Assembly: GCA_964584595.1 (NCBI GenBank)
Contig: CAZPAM010000010.1
Span: 1 to 52,556 of the forward strand
DNA from: Scalindua sp964584595
GTDB lineage: Bacteria > Planctomycetota > Brocadiia > Brocadiales > Scalinduaceae
Direction: 5' to 3'
Length of the DNA: 52,556 nt
Part shown: positions 17,451-26,183 of the stretch, one piece after another
Numbering within the stretch: the stretch's first letter is position 1
Layout: every line of letters begins with the position of its first letter
The notes under the pieces: model-generated
What the model was told of the DNA's origin: nothing
What the model saw: only the letters and a program-made list of their open reading frames with translations
Database searches by the model: none
Made by a program: the position numbers and the translations under genes

Positions 17451-18643
17451 ATGATCCAACTATTAAAAGACATATTGCCGGACTCCTAAGCCTTGAGCCG
17501 GGCAATGAAGGCATTGATGAACTATGGAACAGACTGGAATCCATAGAGTGGGAAGAGATCATCGATATTGCACAGGCAAATCGCATAATAACACTGTTGT
17601 TTCACAAGATCAGGCAATTGGGACTGGAAGATAGACTGAAACCTGAGGCCCACCGGATTATGTCTCTCGAATATAAAAAAGGCGTAGCGCGAAATGTTGT
17701 CTTAAGGCGTGTGCTAAAGGATATAATAAGTTCGTTCAATCAAAATGGCATCAAGGCCGTCATATTAAAGGGTGCAATAAATTTCTGTGAAAATATTTAT
17801 GAGAACTGGAATTTGAGATCAATGGAAGACCTGGATATCCTCATCAAAGAAGAAGATTTTCCTGCAGCCAGGAAATGTATGGAGACTGCGGGCCTCACTT
17901 ACATAGGAGGCCGAATCCCTTACGACCTCAGCGAGGACTTTGAAGGCAGAGATATGGCCGTCGATTTGCACTATCTACCTGTACCTCAGAAATATATTGG
18001 CCTGTTTGATATGGATGCATTCTGGGCAAATACAATCGAAGTAAATATGGATGGTATTAAAATGCATGCTCCATCTCCAACAGATCAAATCTACCACAAA
18101 TTTGTTCATGATGTGATCCGGCATCAGCAATTAATCAATTTCCAGATCCAGGATTTATGTGATTTTGTAATGACCAGCCAATATTATAAAGAGAGGATAG
18201 ACTGGAAGGAGATACTGCACAGAGTCAGAAAGAACAGTATCGAATCTCTGTTTAAACTGCACTGCTGGCAGGTCAAGAAGAACCTCGGATTGGAACTGCC
18301 AAAACCCATAAACAATTTAAGTGATGATAACTCCCGGTACTACGAGAAATGGTACGGCCAACTGAGCAGATGCCCCGAATGGCTTGAGTCTGCAGGTGAG
18401 CGCCTTATGGCAATATTAATAATGGGTAGTAATCCACTGGAATACATTAAGAACTCATTTAATATCCTGGTGAAGGAATCCGTACTGAATGAATCTAGGG
18501 AGTTTCTTCTCTCTATATACCACATAGAGAGAATGAGGCCTTTACTGCCGCTCATCCGCATCATACACCTTTTCAGAATCCTCTCTCTACATATCCTGAT
18601 GATCGGCTACATCACCAAACAGCATTTAACTACCGGCAAATAA
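17447..18643 (+). CDS. PF14907-type nucleotidyltransferase family protein
   Basis: 398 residues. The N-terminal domain has IKAVILKGAINF (102-113) and RSMEDLDILI (124-133), which match the uncharacterised nucleotidyltransferase family NTP_transf_5 (paired acidic residues 128 and 130). Helical sequence follows with HKFVHDVIRHQQ and DLCDF motifs common to the family. Translationally coupled to the HprK-like gene by an ATGA overlap. The substrate is unknown; members often sit with PqqD- and HprK-like genes in polysaccharide or peptide modification clusters. Confidence 0.82.
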   Translation: MNDPTIKRHIAGLLSLEPGNEGIDELWNRLESIEWEEIIDIAQANRIITLLFHKIRQLGLEDRLKPEAHRIMSLEYKKGVARNVVLRRVLKDIISSFNQNGIKAVILKGAINFCENIYENWNLRSMEDLDILIKEEDFPAARKCMETAGLTYIGGRIPYDLSEDFEGRDMAVDLHYLPVPQKYIGLFDMDAFWANTIEVNMDGIKMHAPSPTDQIYHKFVHDVIRHQQLINFQIQDLCDFVMTSQYYKERIDWKEILHRVRKNSIESLFKLHCWQVKKNLGLELPKPINNLSDDNSRYYEKWYGQLSRCPEWLESAGERLMAILIMGSNPLEYIKNSFNILVKESVLNESREFLLSIYHIERMRPLLPLIRIIHLFRILSLHILMIGYITKQHLTTGK

Positions 18644-18774
18644 TATAAACCATATAAAATCATGTTAAAGGATAATATCTGAACGTATCTTTAATTTTTT
18701 TAGAAAATCCACCATCTTTGTGTTAGACTGTGAGTAGCGATTATGAAGCTGATTATATATGGAGGTTGCCAGGT

Positions 18775-19971
18775 ATGAATTCAATCTGGAATGGTTTAAG
18801 AATACAGGCCGTAATAGGCTGTCTTATTTCAGTGGTTTTGATAGGAACATATGGTGTGGTTATTCCAAATGCTACGTATGCTTTGGAAGAAGGACTGCCG
18901 ATAGAGATCAAGGCAGACATTCTTATGAACTCGGCCCTACAAAACATAGATGAAAAGGAGTGGAAAGGGGCAATTATTGATTTTGAAAAGCTCATGAAGC
19001 TGGATTTAGAACTGCCTGATTTAATGTATTTTCATTACGGCAAGGCGTTATTGAAAACCGGCAATTATAATGAGTCACTTGTAATCATGAAAAAATATCT
19101 CATGTTAACAGACAAGAAAAGTACATCTTACAAAGCAGCTATTGATCTCGCCATTGAGGCTGATAAACAGAAGAAGGAAGCAGAACGTTTCATTCAGGAA
19201 CTTGAAAAAGGTATGGTGTTAATTAAAGGAAACTGTTTCATAGCAGGTGATACCTTTGATGATGGATATGACAATGAAAAGCCTGTGCACACGGTATGTG
19301 TTGACGATTTTTATATAGGCAAGTATGAGGTTACCGTAGGCGAGTTTAAACAATTTATAGACGAAACAGGATATAAAACTGAAGCTGAAACAGGAGATGG
19401 GATTTATTACTTAGCAGGCGGTTTAGGCGGTGAGGTACAAAAGGACATAGATAGAAATTGGCACAATCCGGGGTTTGATCAGAAGGATAGTCACCCGGTA
19501 GTCGGCGTTAGCTGGAACGATGTACAGCGGTATACAGACTGGTTGAATAAAAAGTCTGGCATGAATTTTCGACTTCCTACAGAGATTGAGTGGGAATATG
19601 CTGCAAGAAGTGGAGGTAAAACAGAAAAGTGGTCAGGTACCAGTAGTGAATCGGAACTTGTAGAGTATGCCTGGTATAATGCCAGTTCAAAATTGGAAAC
19701 CCATCCAGTGGGACAGAAGAAACCGAATGGACTCGGGATTTATGATATGAGTGGTAATGCCTGGGAATGGTGCTCTGACTGGTACGAGAAGGATTATTAT
19801 GAAAATAGTCTGAGAAATAATCCAAAGGGCCCATCGAACGGCTCCTTCCGTGTTGGTCGTGGAGGATGTTATGGCAGTCTTTCGAAGAACATACGAGTGA
19901 CCAATCGTGTAGGCAACTTACCAGAGCACAGGGACTGTTACAAAGGCTTCCGCCTTGCCAGGACGCCGTAA
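18775..19971 (+). CDS. Exported FGE/SUMF1-domain protein with helical N-terminal region
   Basis: 398 residues from the ATG at 18775, chosen because GGAGG lies 9 nt upstream; a GTG at 18730 is less likely. Residues 8-35 form a signal peptide or anchor. A TPR-like helical region follows (DILMNSALQNIDEKEWKGAI onward), then the FGE-sulfatase domain from about residue 155: MVLIKGNCFIAGD, PVHTVCVDDFYIGKYEVT, PVVGVSWNDVQRYTDWLN, FRLPTEIEWEYAARSG, LGIYDMSGNAWEWCSDWY, GFRLA. The two cysteines that form the copper site in true formylglycine-generating enzymes are not in place after the VGRGG motif, so FGE activity is doubtful. A second relative is at 34503-35240. Confidence 0.88.
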   Translation: MNSIWNGLRIQAVIGCLISVVLIGTYGVVIPNATYALEEGLPIEIKADILMNSALQNIDEKEWKGAIIDFEKLMKLDLELPDLMYFHYGKALLKTGNYNESLVIMKKYLMLTDKKSTSYKAAIDLAIEADKQKKEAERFIQELEKGMVLIKGNCFIAGDTFDDGYDNEKPVHTVCVDDFYIGKYEVTVGEFKQFIDETGYKTEAETGDGIYYLAGGLGGEVQKDIDRNWHNPGFDQKDSHPVVGVSWNDVQRYTDWLNKKSGMNFRLPTEIEWEYAARSGGKTEKWSGTSSESELVEYAWYNASSKLETHPVGQKKPNGLGIYDMSGNAWEWCSDWYEKDYYENSLRNNPKGPSNGSFRVGRGGCYGSLSKNIRVTNRVGNLPEHRDCYKGFRLARTP

Positions 19972-20084
19972 TATTGTGATTTGTAAGCTGCACCTGGGAC
20001 GAAGTTAAAAATAAAACAAGCCAAACTGAAACCAAAAAAAACCAGTGTTTGAGCATGACAAAATCATGGTAAGGTAAGCATATA

Positions 20085-20918
20085 ATGATAAAAGTCAAAT
20101 TTTATGGGACAAGAGGTTCGATTTCTGTCTGTGGCCCCAAATTCCAGGAGTTTGGGGGTAATACTACCTGTTTACAGATTACTGATATGAGAACCAACAG
20201 GATCGGTATCTTTGATGCAGGTACTGGCATCAGGGATCTGGGCAACGACCTTGTAGCCGGTGGTCATGAACAGGATCAAATCTTTATTGTGTTCAGCCAC
20301 TTTCACTGGGACCATATTCAGGGTTTTCCTTTCTTTGCAAAGGCCTATGACCCTAAACAGATAATTAACATTTTCGCTATGGGAAAAGACAGGAATATCG
20401 AGGACCTGAGAGGTCTTTTTACGACATTAATGCAGAGCGAATACTTTCCTGTACCTTTGGACAAAATGGGTGCCCATTTTGAATTTATGCAGCCTGATGT
20501 CTCCAGCGGTGTATTTGGTCCTCTTAATGTCAAGGTAACTGCCAACAGGCATAATCACCCTGGTGGAGCCTATGGCTATCGATTAGAACGTGAAGGAAAG
20601 GTCTTTGTCTTTTGTACAGATGTAGAGCATGGAGATGAAATAGACCAGAATGTGGTGGAGCTTTGCAAGGGAGCAGATTTGTTAGTCCATGAGGCACAAT
20701 ACACCAGTGAAGAACTTAAGACCAAAAAAGGTTGGGGACACAGCAGTCATGAACAAGCTATTCAGGTGGCCGAGATGGCAGGTGTAAAACAACTGGCTAT
20801 TACCCACCATGACCCGGATCATGATGATGAGTTCTTATTAAATATAGAGAAACAATGCCAGGCAAGATTTCCACATTGTGTCCTGGCCAGGGAAAAGATG
20901 GAAATTGAAATTAAGTAG
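20085..20918 (+). CDS. MBL-fold metallo-hydrolase
   Basis: 277 residues. The metal-binding motif HFHWDH is at 72-77, with further ligands in RHNHPGGAYGY, CTDVEHG and THHDPDHDDEF. The N-terminus KFYGTRGSISVCGP and FGGNTTCLQI is typical of the cAMP phosphodiesterase/RNase Z-like subgroup (Lactamase_B_2). No signal peptide, so it is cytoplasmic. The substrate may be a cyclic nucleotide or another phosphodiester; the sequence does not decide. It follows the FGE-like gene by 113 bp. Confidence 0.88.
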   Translation: MIKVKFYGTRGSISVCGPKFQEFGGNTTCLQITDMRTNRIGIFDAGTGIRDLGNDLVAGGHEQDQIFIVFSHFHWDHIQGFPFFAKAYDPKQIINIFAMGKDRNIEDLRGLFTTLMQSEYFPVPLDKMGAHFEFMQPDVSSGVFGPLNVKVTANRHNHPGGAYGYRLEREGKVFVFCTDVEHGDEIDQNVVELCKGADLLVHEAQYTSEELKTKKGWGHSSHEQAIQVAEMAGVKQLAITHHDPDHDDEFLLNIEKQCQARFPHCVLAREKMEIEIK

Positions 20919-20976
20919 GCTTCCATGAATCAGAATCGGTTTATCTCCGTATAATAGTTAAAGAAAGGATTATATT

Positions 20977-22296
20977 ATGGATAAGACAAACAGCATGCAG
21001 CGGAAGCAATATAAATATCTCACAACACTGATACCGTTTATCATTATGGTTACAGGTGTTATTGTTTTCCTTACGGCAGACTGCGTAGGCCAGGAAACTG
21101 AAAATCAGAAACTCTCGCCTGATGAATATGCCAAATCCATCATATATGAGAATCCGGGAATATTAAAGGCACATGATATACTGCCGCCAGAGCTGCTTGA
21201 AGGCGAGCACCATAAAGTAATGGAAGATGTGGCTACATATGAACTTACTAGCCGCTTCACAATCTTGTCGACATTTGGTCCGTTTGAGGCATTTAGTGAA
21301 GATATGTTGCGGATACGAATACATGAGGTTAAGGCCATAGCAGCCTTGCAGGAAATTAAAAAAACAGAGGCATTCCGCAATGCCGCGGAACAAGCTGCCA
21401 TGAGCTCATTCAAAGGTGCAAAGAACTTGATAACCCATCCTGTTGACACAATTGGTGGAGTACCACAGGGAGTGGGGAAGTTGTTTTCACGAGTCGGCGA
21501 GATGTTTAAGGGTGAGCGGGGAGATCATGAGGACAGCGTAGCAAAAGAACTGATTGGCTTTTCCGTTGTAAAGCGACAGTACGCACACAAACTGGGAGTG
21601 GATGTTTACTCATCTAACAAAGTGCTTCAGAAGGAACTGAACAGGGTCTCATGGGCAGGATTTGCAGGTGGGGTAGGTGTAAAACTGGCTACGAGGGCTG
21701 TTAAAGAAGCTTCCGAAGCAGCGTACTTCTCAATCAGAGGTACGCAATTCATTCATGGTATGAATCAGATACTTCTCGACAACGCCCCGGAGGACCTCCG
21801 TCGCATAAATCGTGAGTCGCTGCAGCAGATGGGGATAAAAGAATCTAGAATTGAAGAGTTCCTGAACCATCCGAAATTCTCTCCACGCCATACAACAGTT
21901 ATCGTGCACGCACTGGCGGAGATGAAGGGGGTAAAGAACAGGGGCCAATTCATTAAACAGGCAAATTATGCGCCTCATGAGGAAGACGCGTTCTTTTTCC
22001 AACGGATTGCGGAAATGATGACCAACTACCACAATAATATAGAACCCTTAATCGAAATAATTCCTGTTCGCAGTGCTGTGGTTGGTTATACAGCCGAACA
22101 ATCCATTGTGGTTACGCTTCCTATGGATTATGTGTACTGGACAGAACGGTCTGACAAAGGGATAGATGCACTTGTAAAATTGGAATCCCCGGATCGTCCC
22201 GTCAAAAGCATGAAATTATTTATCTCAGGGAGGTTTTCTCCAAAGACCAAACTCGAACTTATGGCCAAAGGAATTGAATATAAAGAGAACATGTGA
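20977..22296 (+). CDS. Exported protein of unknown function, tandem paralogue A
   Basis: 439 residues, family not recognised. Residues 17-37 form a signal peptide or anchor; the following TADC is not a good lipobox, unlike in paralogue B. Notable segments are HDILPPELLEGEHHKVMEDV, TRFxI-like SRFTILSTFGPFEA, a Gly-rich VSWAGFAGGVGVKLATRA, and RGTQFIHGMNQILLDNAPED. The C-terminal 90 residues look like beta strands (YTAEQSIVVTLPMDYVYWTER). AAGAAAGGA precedes the ATG. The next gene is a close paralogue in the same direction 62 bp downstream. Confidence 0.75.
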   Translation: MDKTNSMQRKQYKYLTTLIPFIIMVTGVIVFLTADCVGQETENQKLSPDEYAKSIIYENPGILKAHDILPPELLEGEHHKVMEDVATYELTSRFTILSTFGPFEAFSEDMLRIRIHEVKAIAALQEIKKTEAFRNAAEQAAMSSFKGAKNLITHPVDTIGGVPQGVGKLFSRVGEMFKGERGDHEDSVAKELIGFSVVKRQYAHKLGVDVYSSNKVLQKELNRVSWAGFAGGVGVKLATRAVKEASEAAYFSIRGTQFIHGMNQILLDNAPEDLRRINRESLQQMGIKESRIEEFLNHPKFSPRHTTVIVHALAEMKGVKNRGQFIKQANYAPHEEDAFFFQRIAEMMTNYHNNIEPLIEIIPVRSAVVGYTAEQSIVVTLPMDYVYWTERSDKGIDALVKLESPDRPVKSMKLFISGRFSPKTKLELMAKGIEYKENM

Positions 22297-22358
22297 ATAC
22301 TTTAAGGAAAATTATAATTAATATTGTTTTACTAATGGAAAAGGAAGGAATGTAAATA

Positions 22359-23714
22359 ATGAATTGTATGAACAAACTACCGTGGAGGCATATAAAATTA
22401 ATAATTATAGTTCTGGTTATGGGCAATATTGTTTTTTTCCTGGCCGGTTGTGTAAGTCAACAAACAACTACAAAACAAGCATCTCCAGTTGCAAAACAAA
22501 AAGCTCCGGCACAAATACCAATCCAGCCTGTCGAGTATGAAACACCGGATATTTTACGTGCGAGTGAGGTATTACCATCAGAACTGCTCGAAGGTGAAAA
22601 TTACAATGTACTCGAAGACGTTTTGACATACGGTTTTACCAACTACTTTACGATTACGTCACCGTACGGCACGTTTGAAGCTGAGGGTGATGACATGGTA
22701 CGTACCCGTATTCATGAGATTAAGGCCATAGCGGCCTTACAGGAAGTAAAGAAATCAAACGCCTTCAGTGAAGCGGCAAAAAAGGCCGCTGAGAGTTCTG
22801 TCAAGGGTGCATGGAGTCTGATTAGCAATCCTGTCAATACCGTATCAGGTGTCCCAAAGGGTGTGGGCAGGCTTTTTTCACGGGTTGGCGAGATGGTGAA
22901 GGGTAATCGTGGCAACATGGAAGATAGCGTAACAAAAGAGCTGATTGGTTTTTCCGCTGTAAAACGCCAATACGCACACAAAATGGGAGTAGACGTTTAT
23001 TCATCAAATGAAGTGCTTCAGAAGGAACTGAACAGTGTTTCGTGGGCAGGATTTGCAGGTGGTGCCGGTGTATCACTGGCTACCATGGCCGTTAAGTCTG
23101 CATCCAAAGTAGCCTATATATCAATCAGGGGTACGAAATTTATACATGGTATGAATCAGATTATGCTCGACAATGCTCCTGAGGATCTCAGGCGCTTAAA
23201 CCGTGAGAAATTACTGCAAATGGGGGTAGAGGAGTCGGTCATAGAGGAGTTCCTGCGCAACCCTAATTTCTCACCTCGTCACGAGACGATATTGGTACAC
23301 GCACTGGCAGAGATGGAGGGTGTCAGGAACCGTGATCAATTTATCAAACAGGCATACTTTGCGGAAACCGAACTGGACGCATCCACATTTCAGCGAATTG
23401 CAGAAATGATACACGGCTATCATACACAAGTCGGACCGATAAGTGAAATCATACCGGTACGTCGTGTTGCGGTTGGTTATACAAAGGATCAAACTTTAGT
23501 CATAGCGCTTCCGACTGATTATATATACTGGACAAAACGTTCTGATCTTGGCCTGGATGCTGTAATGAGATTGCAGGCTACTGAGCGTCCGGTAAAGCGA
23601 GTCGAATTGTGGGTCACCGGAAAAATATCAGATAAAGCAAAAAAGGAGTTTGAAGCTAAAGGATTGGTAGTTAAAGAGCAGATAGGTGATAAGTTGATGC
23701 CGCCATCATCATAG
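22359..23714 (+). CDS. Lipoprotein of unknown function, tandem paralogue B
   Basis: 451 residues, roughly 65-75% identical by eye to the preceding protein over its core. The N-terminus is a lipoprotein signal (hydrophobic residues 14-30, lipobox LAGC), so this copy is lipidated while paralogue A seems not to be. The first 25 residues after the cysteine (Gln/Thr/Lys/Pro-rich) are a linker; the conserved core starts around residue 58. Both copies keep SWAGFAGG and KFIHGMNQI-type motifs. AAGGAAGGA is the ribosome site. Membrane-associated or periplasmic location is likely; the function is unknown. Confidence 0.75.
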   Translation: MNCMNKLPWRHIKLIIIVLVMGNIVFFLAGCVSQQTTTKQASPVAKQKAPAQIPIQPVEYETPDILRASEVLPSELLEGENYNVLEDVLTYGFTNYFTITSPYGTFEAEGDDMVRTRIHEIKAIAALQEVKKSNAFSEAAKKAAESSVKGAWSLISNPVNTVSGVPKGVGRLFSRVGEMVKGNRGNMEDSVTKELIGFSAVKRQYAHKMGVDVYSSNEVLQKELNSVSWAGFAGGAGVSLATMAVKSASKVAYISIRGTKFIHGMNQIMLDNAPEDLRRLNREKLLQMGVEESVIEEFLRNPNFSPRHETILVHALAEMEGVRNRDQFIKQAYFAETELDASTFQRIAEMIHGYHTQVGPISEIIPVRRVAVGYTKDQTLVIALPTDYIYWTKRSDLGLDAVMRLQATERPVKRVELWVTGKISDKAKKEFEAKGLVVKEQIGDKLMPPSS

Positions 23715-23761
23715 GAGAAAATAATTACATCTTAAAACCATTAATATAGCGTTTCCTGATC

Positions 23762-24397
23762 TCAGTGTTTTACTTCAGGCAGATTTTCCTTCAGGTCAGT
23801 CTCAAATTCTGTCAGGATTTGATTAAGGGTCGAGTTCCAGCTATTGACCAGGGCGTCAGGTGTGTTGCCTGTTAAAGGTTCTTCTTTGTGGTATTGTCTT
23901 TGAAGAATTATTTCAGGACTGACATCAGTTTCCCGAAGGAGAAAAAACTGTATCTCCATAACGGCTTTTGGTGCTGTGCTTACACGGTAATCACCATAGA
24001 GAGCCGTAACTGCACCTTCAAGAATGTAAGTAGAATCTAAAAGACTGGATGGATCTACAACATGCTTGAACAAACCGGATCCTGCCAGCCGTTTACGAAT
24101 CTCTTCTGTAAACATTGATACAGGAGAGATGAAAAATTCGTTGTAAAAATCAGTCTCATAACTCAGTTCTTTCAGGCGGTAGACAAGTCCCTTGCCTTCA
24201 TACTTAGGAGAGACTCGGAGCCTGCGGACGGTAATAACTTTTCCTGTATCAGGAGAAGAGATATCCTCAGCCGGGGAAGAATCCAGGACAAAGTAATGCT
24301 TCTCAATATAGCTCCTTTCCAGATTGACGCATCCGATCGATAGAGAAAACAGTATAAAGATTCCAAATGTTAATATTAATAAGGTTTTTCTCTTCAT
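23762..24397 (-). CDS. ABC-type transport auxiliary lipoprotein, PqiC-like
   Basis: 211 residues with a lipoprotein signal peptide (lipobox LSIGC near residue 23). The body matches the ABC_trans_aux/PqiC family: KHYFVLDSS, ITVRRLRVSPKYEGKGLVYRL, then EFFISPVSMFTEEIRKRLAGSGLF and a late W-N-S helix. It ends the Mla-like operon, overlapping the MlaD gene by 4 bp. It is expected to be an outer-membrane or periplasmic component of the lipid transporter. Confidence 0.85.
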   Translation of the reverse strand: MKRKTLLILTFGIFILFSLSIGCVNLERSYIEKHYFVLDSSPAEDISSPDTGKVITVRRLRVSPKYEGKGLVYRLKELSYETDFYNEFFISPVSMFTEEIRKRLAGSGLFKHVVDPSSLLDSTYILEGAVTALYGDYRVSTAPKAVMEIQFFLLRETDVSPEIILQRQYHKEEPLTGNTPDALVNSWNSTLNQILTEFETDLKENLPEVKH

Positions 24398-25353
24398 TGT
24401 CTGCCTCCCGGATTTGAACGTGGTGGTGGCCCTGCGAATATGAATTGAGATGGAGATTTTTTAGCGCTTTCTGTCAAATCCCGGAGATTTCCGGTTATTA
24501 ATCTCACGTTTTCAGTAGATATTGCTACGTTCTCCTCCTCATTGGAGACAAGGCTATTAAACCGCCGAAGTGTTCGTTTAAGTTGGGCAAGAATTTCAGG
24601 TAACTCTTCCGAAACCGAGTCCATTGTTTCTGACGCATCTGTTATAAAGGGCTTTACTTTTTTATTTGTTTCCCTCAATTCGGCAAGCAGTTGTCCTGCC
24701 TGTTTGGTAAGTTTAGACATTTTGACCTCATCCAGTATTTTATTCATAGAGCTCATGGTCTCTTCCAGACCGTCTGTTATCCCCTTAACATTGATCTCCT
24801 CAAGCTTTTCCAGTATCGTCTCCACAGATTCAGTTAATTGTGTGATTTTACTTGGTACTGAAGGAACGTAGTAAGTATTCGGCTCCCACTCAATCTCCAT
24901 GGGTGGAAATTCTTCGGGGTCAATGTAATCTGCTTCAAGAAACGCTGCTCCGGTTATTCCCTGTGATGCCAGGCGGACTCTGAGTCCTTTTGTAATCATC
25001 CTTTCCAGAAATATTCGTTGCTCCTTTTCAGTGACATCCTGCGAAGGTTCAAATGATGCTTTGATGAGTATGAATTGGCCGTATGCAAGATATTTTTCGG
25101 AAGTGCGTTCAAACTTGTACTCATTACCAACAAAAGTGATTTCCTCCACGCTACCAAGCTTAACCCCTCGAAACTTGAATGGAGAGCCAACATCCAGACC
25201 CTGTACAGAGCCATCGATATATGTTTCTATCATGACTTTTTTTTGGAACATCGAACCTGCACCCAGAACAATTATGGCAATAATTGCAATAACTGTCGCA
25301 GCGATAACGAATATTCCAATTTTAAAATAATTTGCCTTTGCACTCATATGCAT
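24394..25353 (-). CDS. mlaD: MlaD/MCE-domain lipid transport protein
   Basis: 319 residues. An N-terminal membrane helix (about 11-33) precedes an MCE domain (about 38-150) with GSVQGLDVGSPFKFRGVKLG and RLASQGITGAAFLE. A long helical, coiled-coil-like C-terminal region follows (TQLTESVETILEKLEEINVKG to the end), as in MCE proteins that build hexameric rings or needles. It is much longer than E. coli MlaD (183 residues). The start overlaps nothing upstream (47-bp gap from the MlaF stop). Confidence 0.9.
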   Translation of the reverse strand: MHMSAKANYFKIGIFVIAATVIAIIAIIVLGAGSMFQKKVMIETYIDGSVQGLDVGSPFKFRGVKLGSVEEITFVGNEYKFERTSEKYLAYGQFILIKASFEPSQDVTEKEQRIFLERMITKGLRVRLASQGITGAAFLEADYIDPEEFPPMEIEWEPNTYYVPSVPSKITQLTESVETILEKLEEINVKGITDGLEETMSSMNKILDEVKMSKLTKQAGQLLAELRETNKKVKPFITDASETMDSVSEELPEILAQLKRTLRRFNSLVSNEEENVAISTENVRLITGNLRDLTESAKKSPSQFIFAGPPPRSNPGGRQ

Positions 25354-25400
25354 TTACTCCTTAAAGGACACAAAAGTCTATATCGAACTACAATTAATTG

Positions 25401-26171
25401 TCAAGATAAATTGGAAGAGACCTCACGGTTAAAGAATTGACGAACCCATTCATTATCACTCTGGTCCCTCAATTCAGCGGGTTTACCCTCTGCAACAATC
25501 TTCCTGGCTCTCTTGTCCAGCATAATAACTCTATCTGCTACTGCATAAATACTTGGAAGCTCATGCGTGACGATAACAAAAGTGATCTTCAGATTACGAG
25601 CAAGATTAAGGATTAGCTGATCCAGTTCGGCAGACGTAATAGGGTCTAACCCTGCCGATGGTTCGTCAAGAAAGATGATTTGAGGATCAAGTGCCATCGC
25701 CCTGGCTATTGCAGCACGTTTCTGCATTCCTCCGCTAAGCTCTGACGGCATATGATTCTCAAATCCCTTCAGGCCTACCAGTTTCAATTTCATCTGAACT
25801 ATTAGGTCCATAGCTGATGAATTAAGGTCTGTAAATTCCTCCAGTGGAAGGCGAACGTTCTCAAACAGTGTCAACGATCCGAAAAGTGCGCCGCTCTGAT
25901 ACATGACACCGATTTTTCCAAGTATTTTAAGACGTTCACTCCCTTCAGCAGATACAATGTCCTGACCTTCAATGAGAATTTTACCGGAGGCTGGTTTGTA
26001 CAAACCTATCATCTGCTTCATAAGCGTACTCTTGCCACAACCCGAGCCGCCCAGAATTACAAAGACTTCACCCTTGCACACGTCAAAGGAGATGTTATCA
26101 AAGACAACTGTCCCCTCGTAGGCAGCAGTTAAATTTTCAACACGAATAATCTGTTCTTGAATTTGACTCAT
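25401..26171 (-). CDS. mlaF: Phospholipid ABC transporter ATP-binding protein
   Basis: 256 residues. Walker A GGSGCGKST (41-49), signature SELSGGMQKRAAIARA, Walker B IIFLDEPSAGLDP and H-loop VIVTHE are intact. The sequence GMQKR with GLDPI is typical of the Ttg2A/MlaF group rather than other importers. It energises lipid movement by the MlaE permease, whose gene precedes it by 12 bp. Confidence 0.93.
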   Translation of the reverse strand: MSQIQEQIIRVENLTAAYEGTVVFDNISFDVCKGEVFVILGGSGCGKSTLMKQMIGLYKPASGKILIEGQDIVSAEGSERLKILGKIGVMYQSGALFGSLTLFENVRLPLEEFTDLNSSAMDLIVQMKLKLVGLKGFENHMPSELSGGMQKRAAIARAMALDPQIIFLDEPSAGLDPITSAELDQLILNLARNLKITFVIVTHELPSIYAVADRVIMLDKRARKIVAEGKPAELRDQSDNEWVRQFFNREVSSNLS

Positions 26172-26183
26172 AGTCGTTAGTAT

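Noticed and set aside
18730..18774. GTG start for the FGE-like protein
   Set aside because: GGAGG is correctly placed for the ATG at 18775, which directly precedes the signal peptide.
19577..20098. Minus-strand ORF of 173 codons
   Set aside because: It is antisense to the FGE-like gene and its translation (His/Ser/Leu-rich) has no family character.
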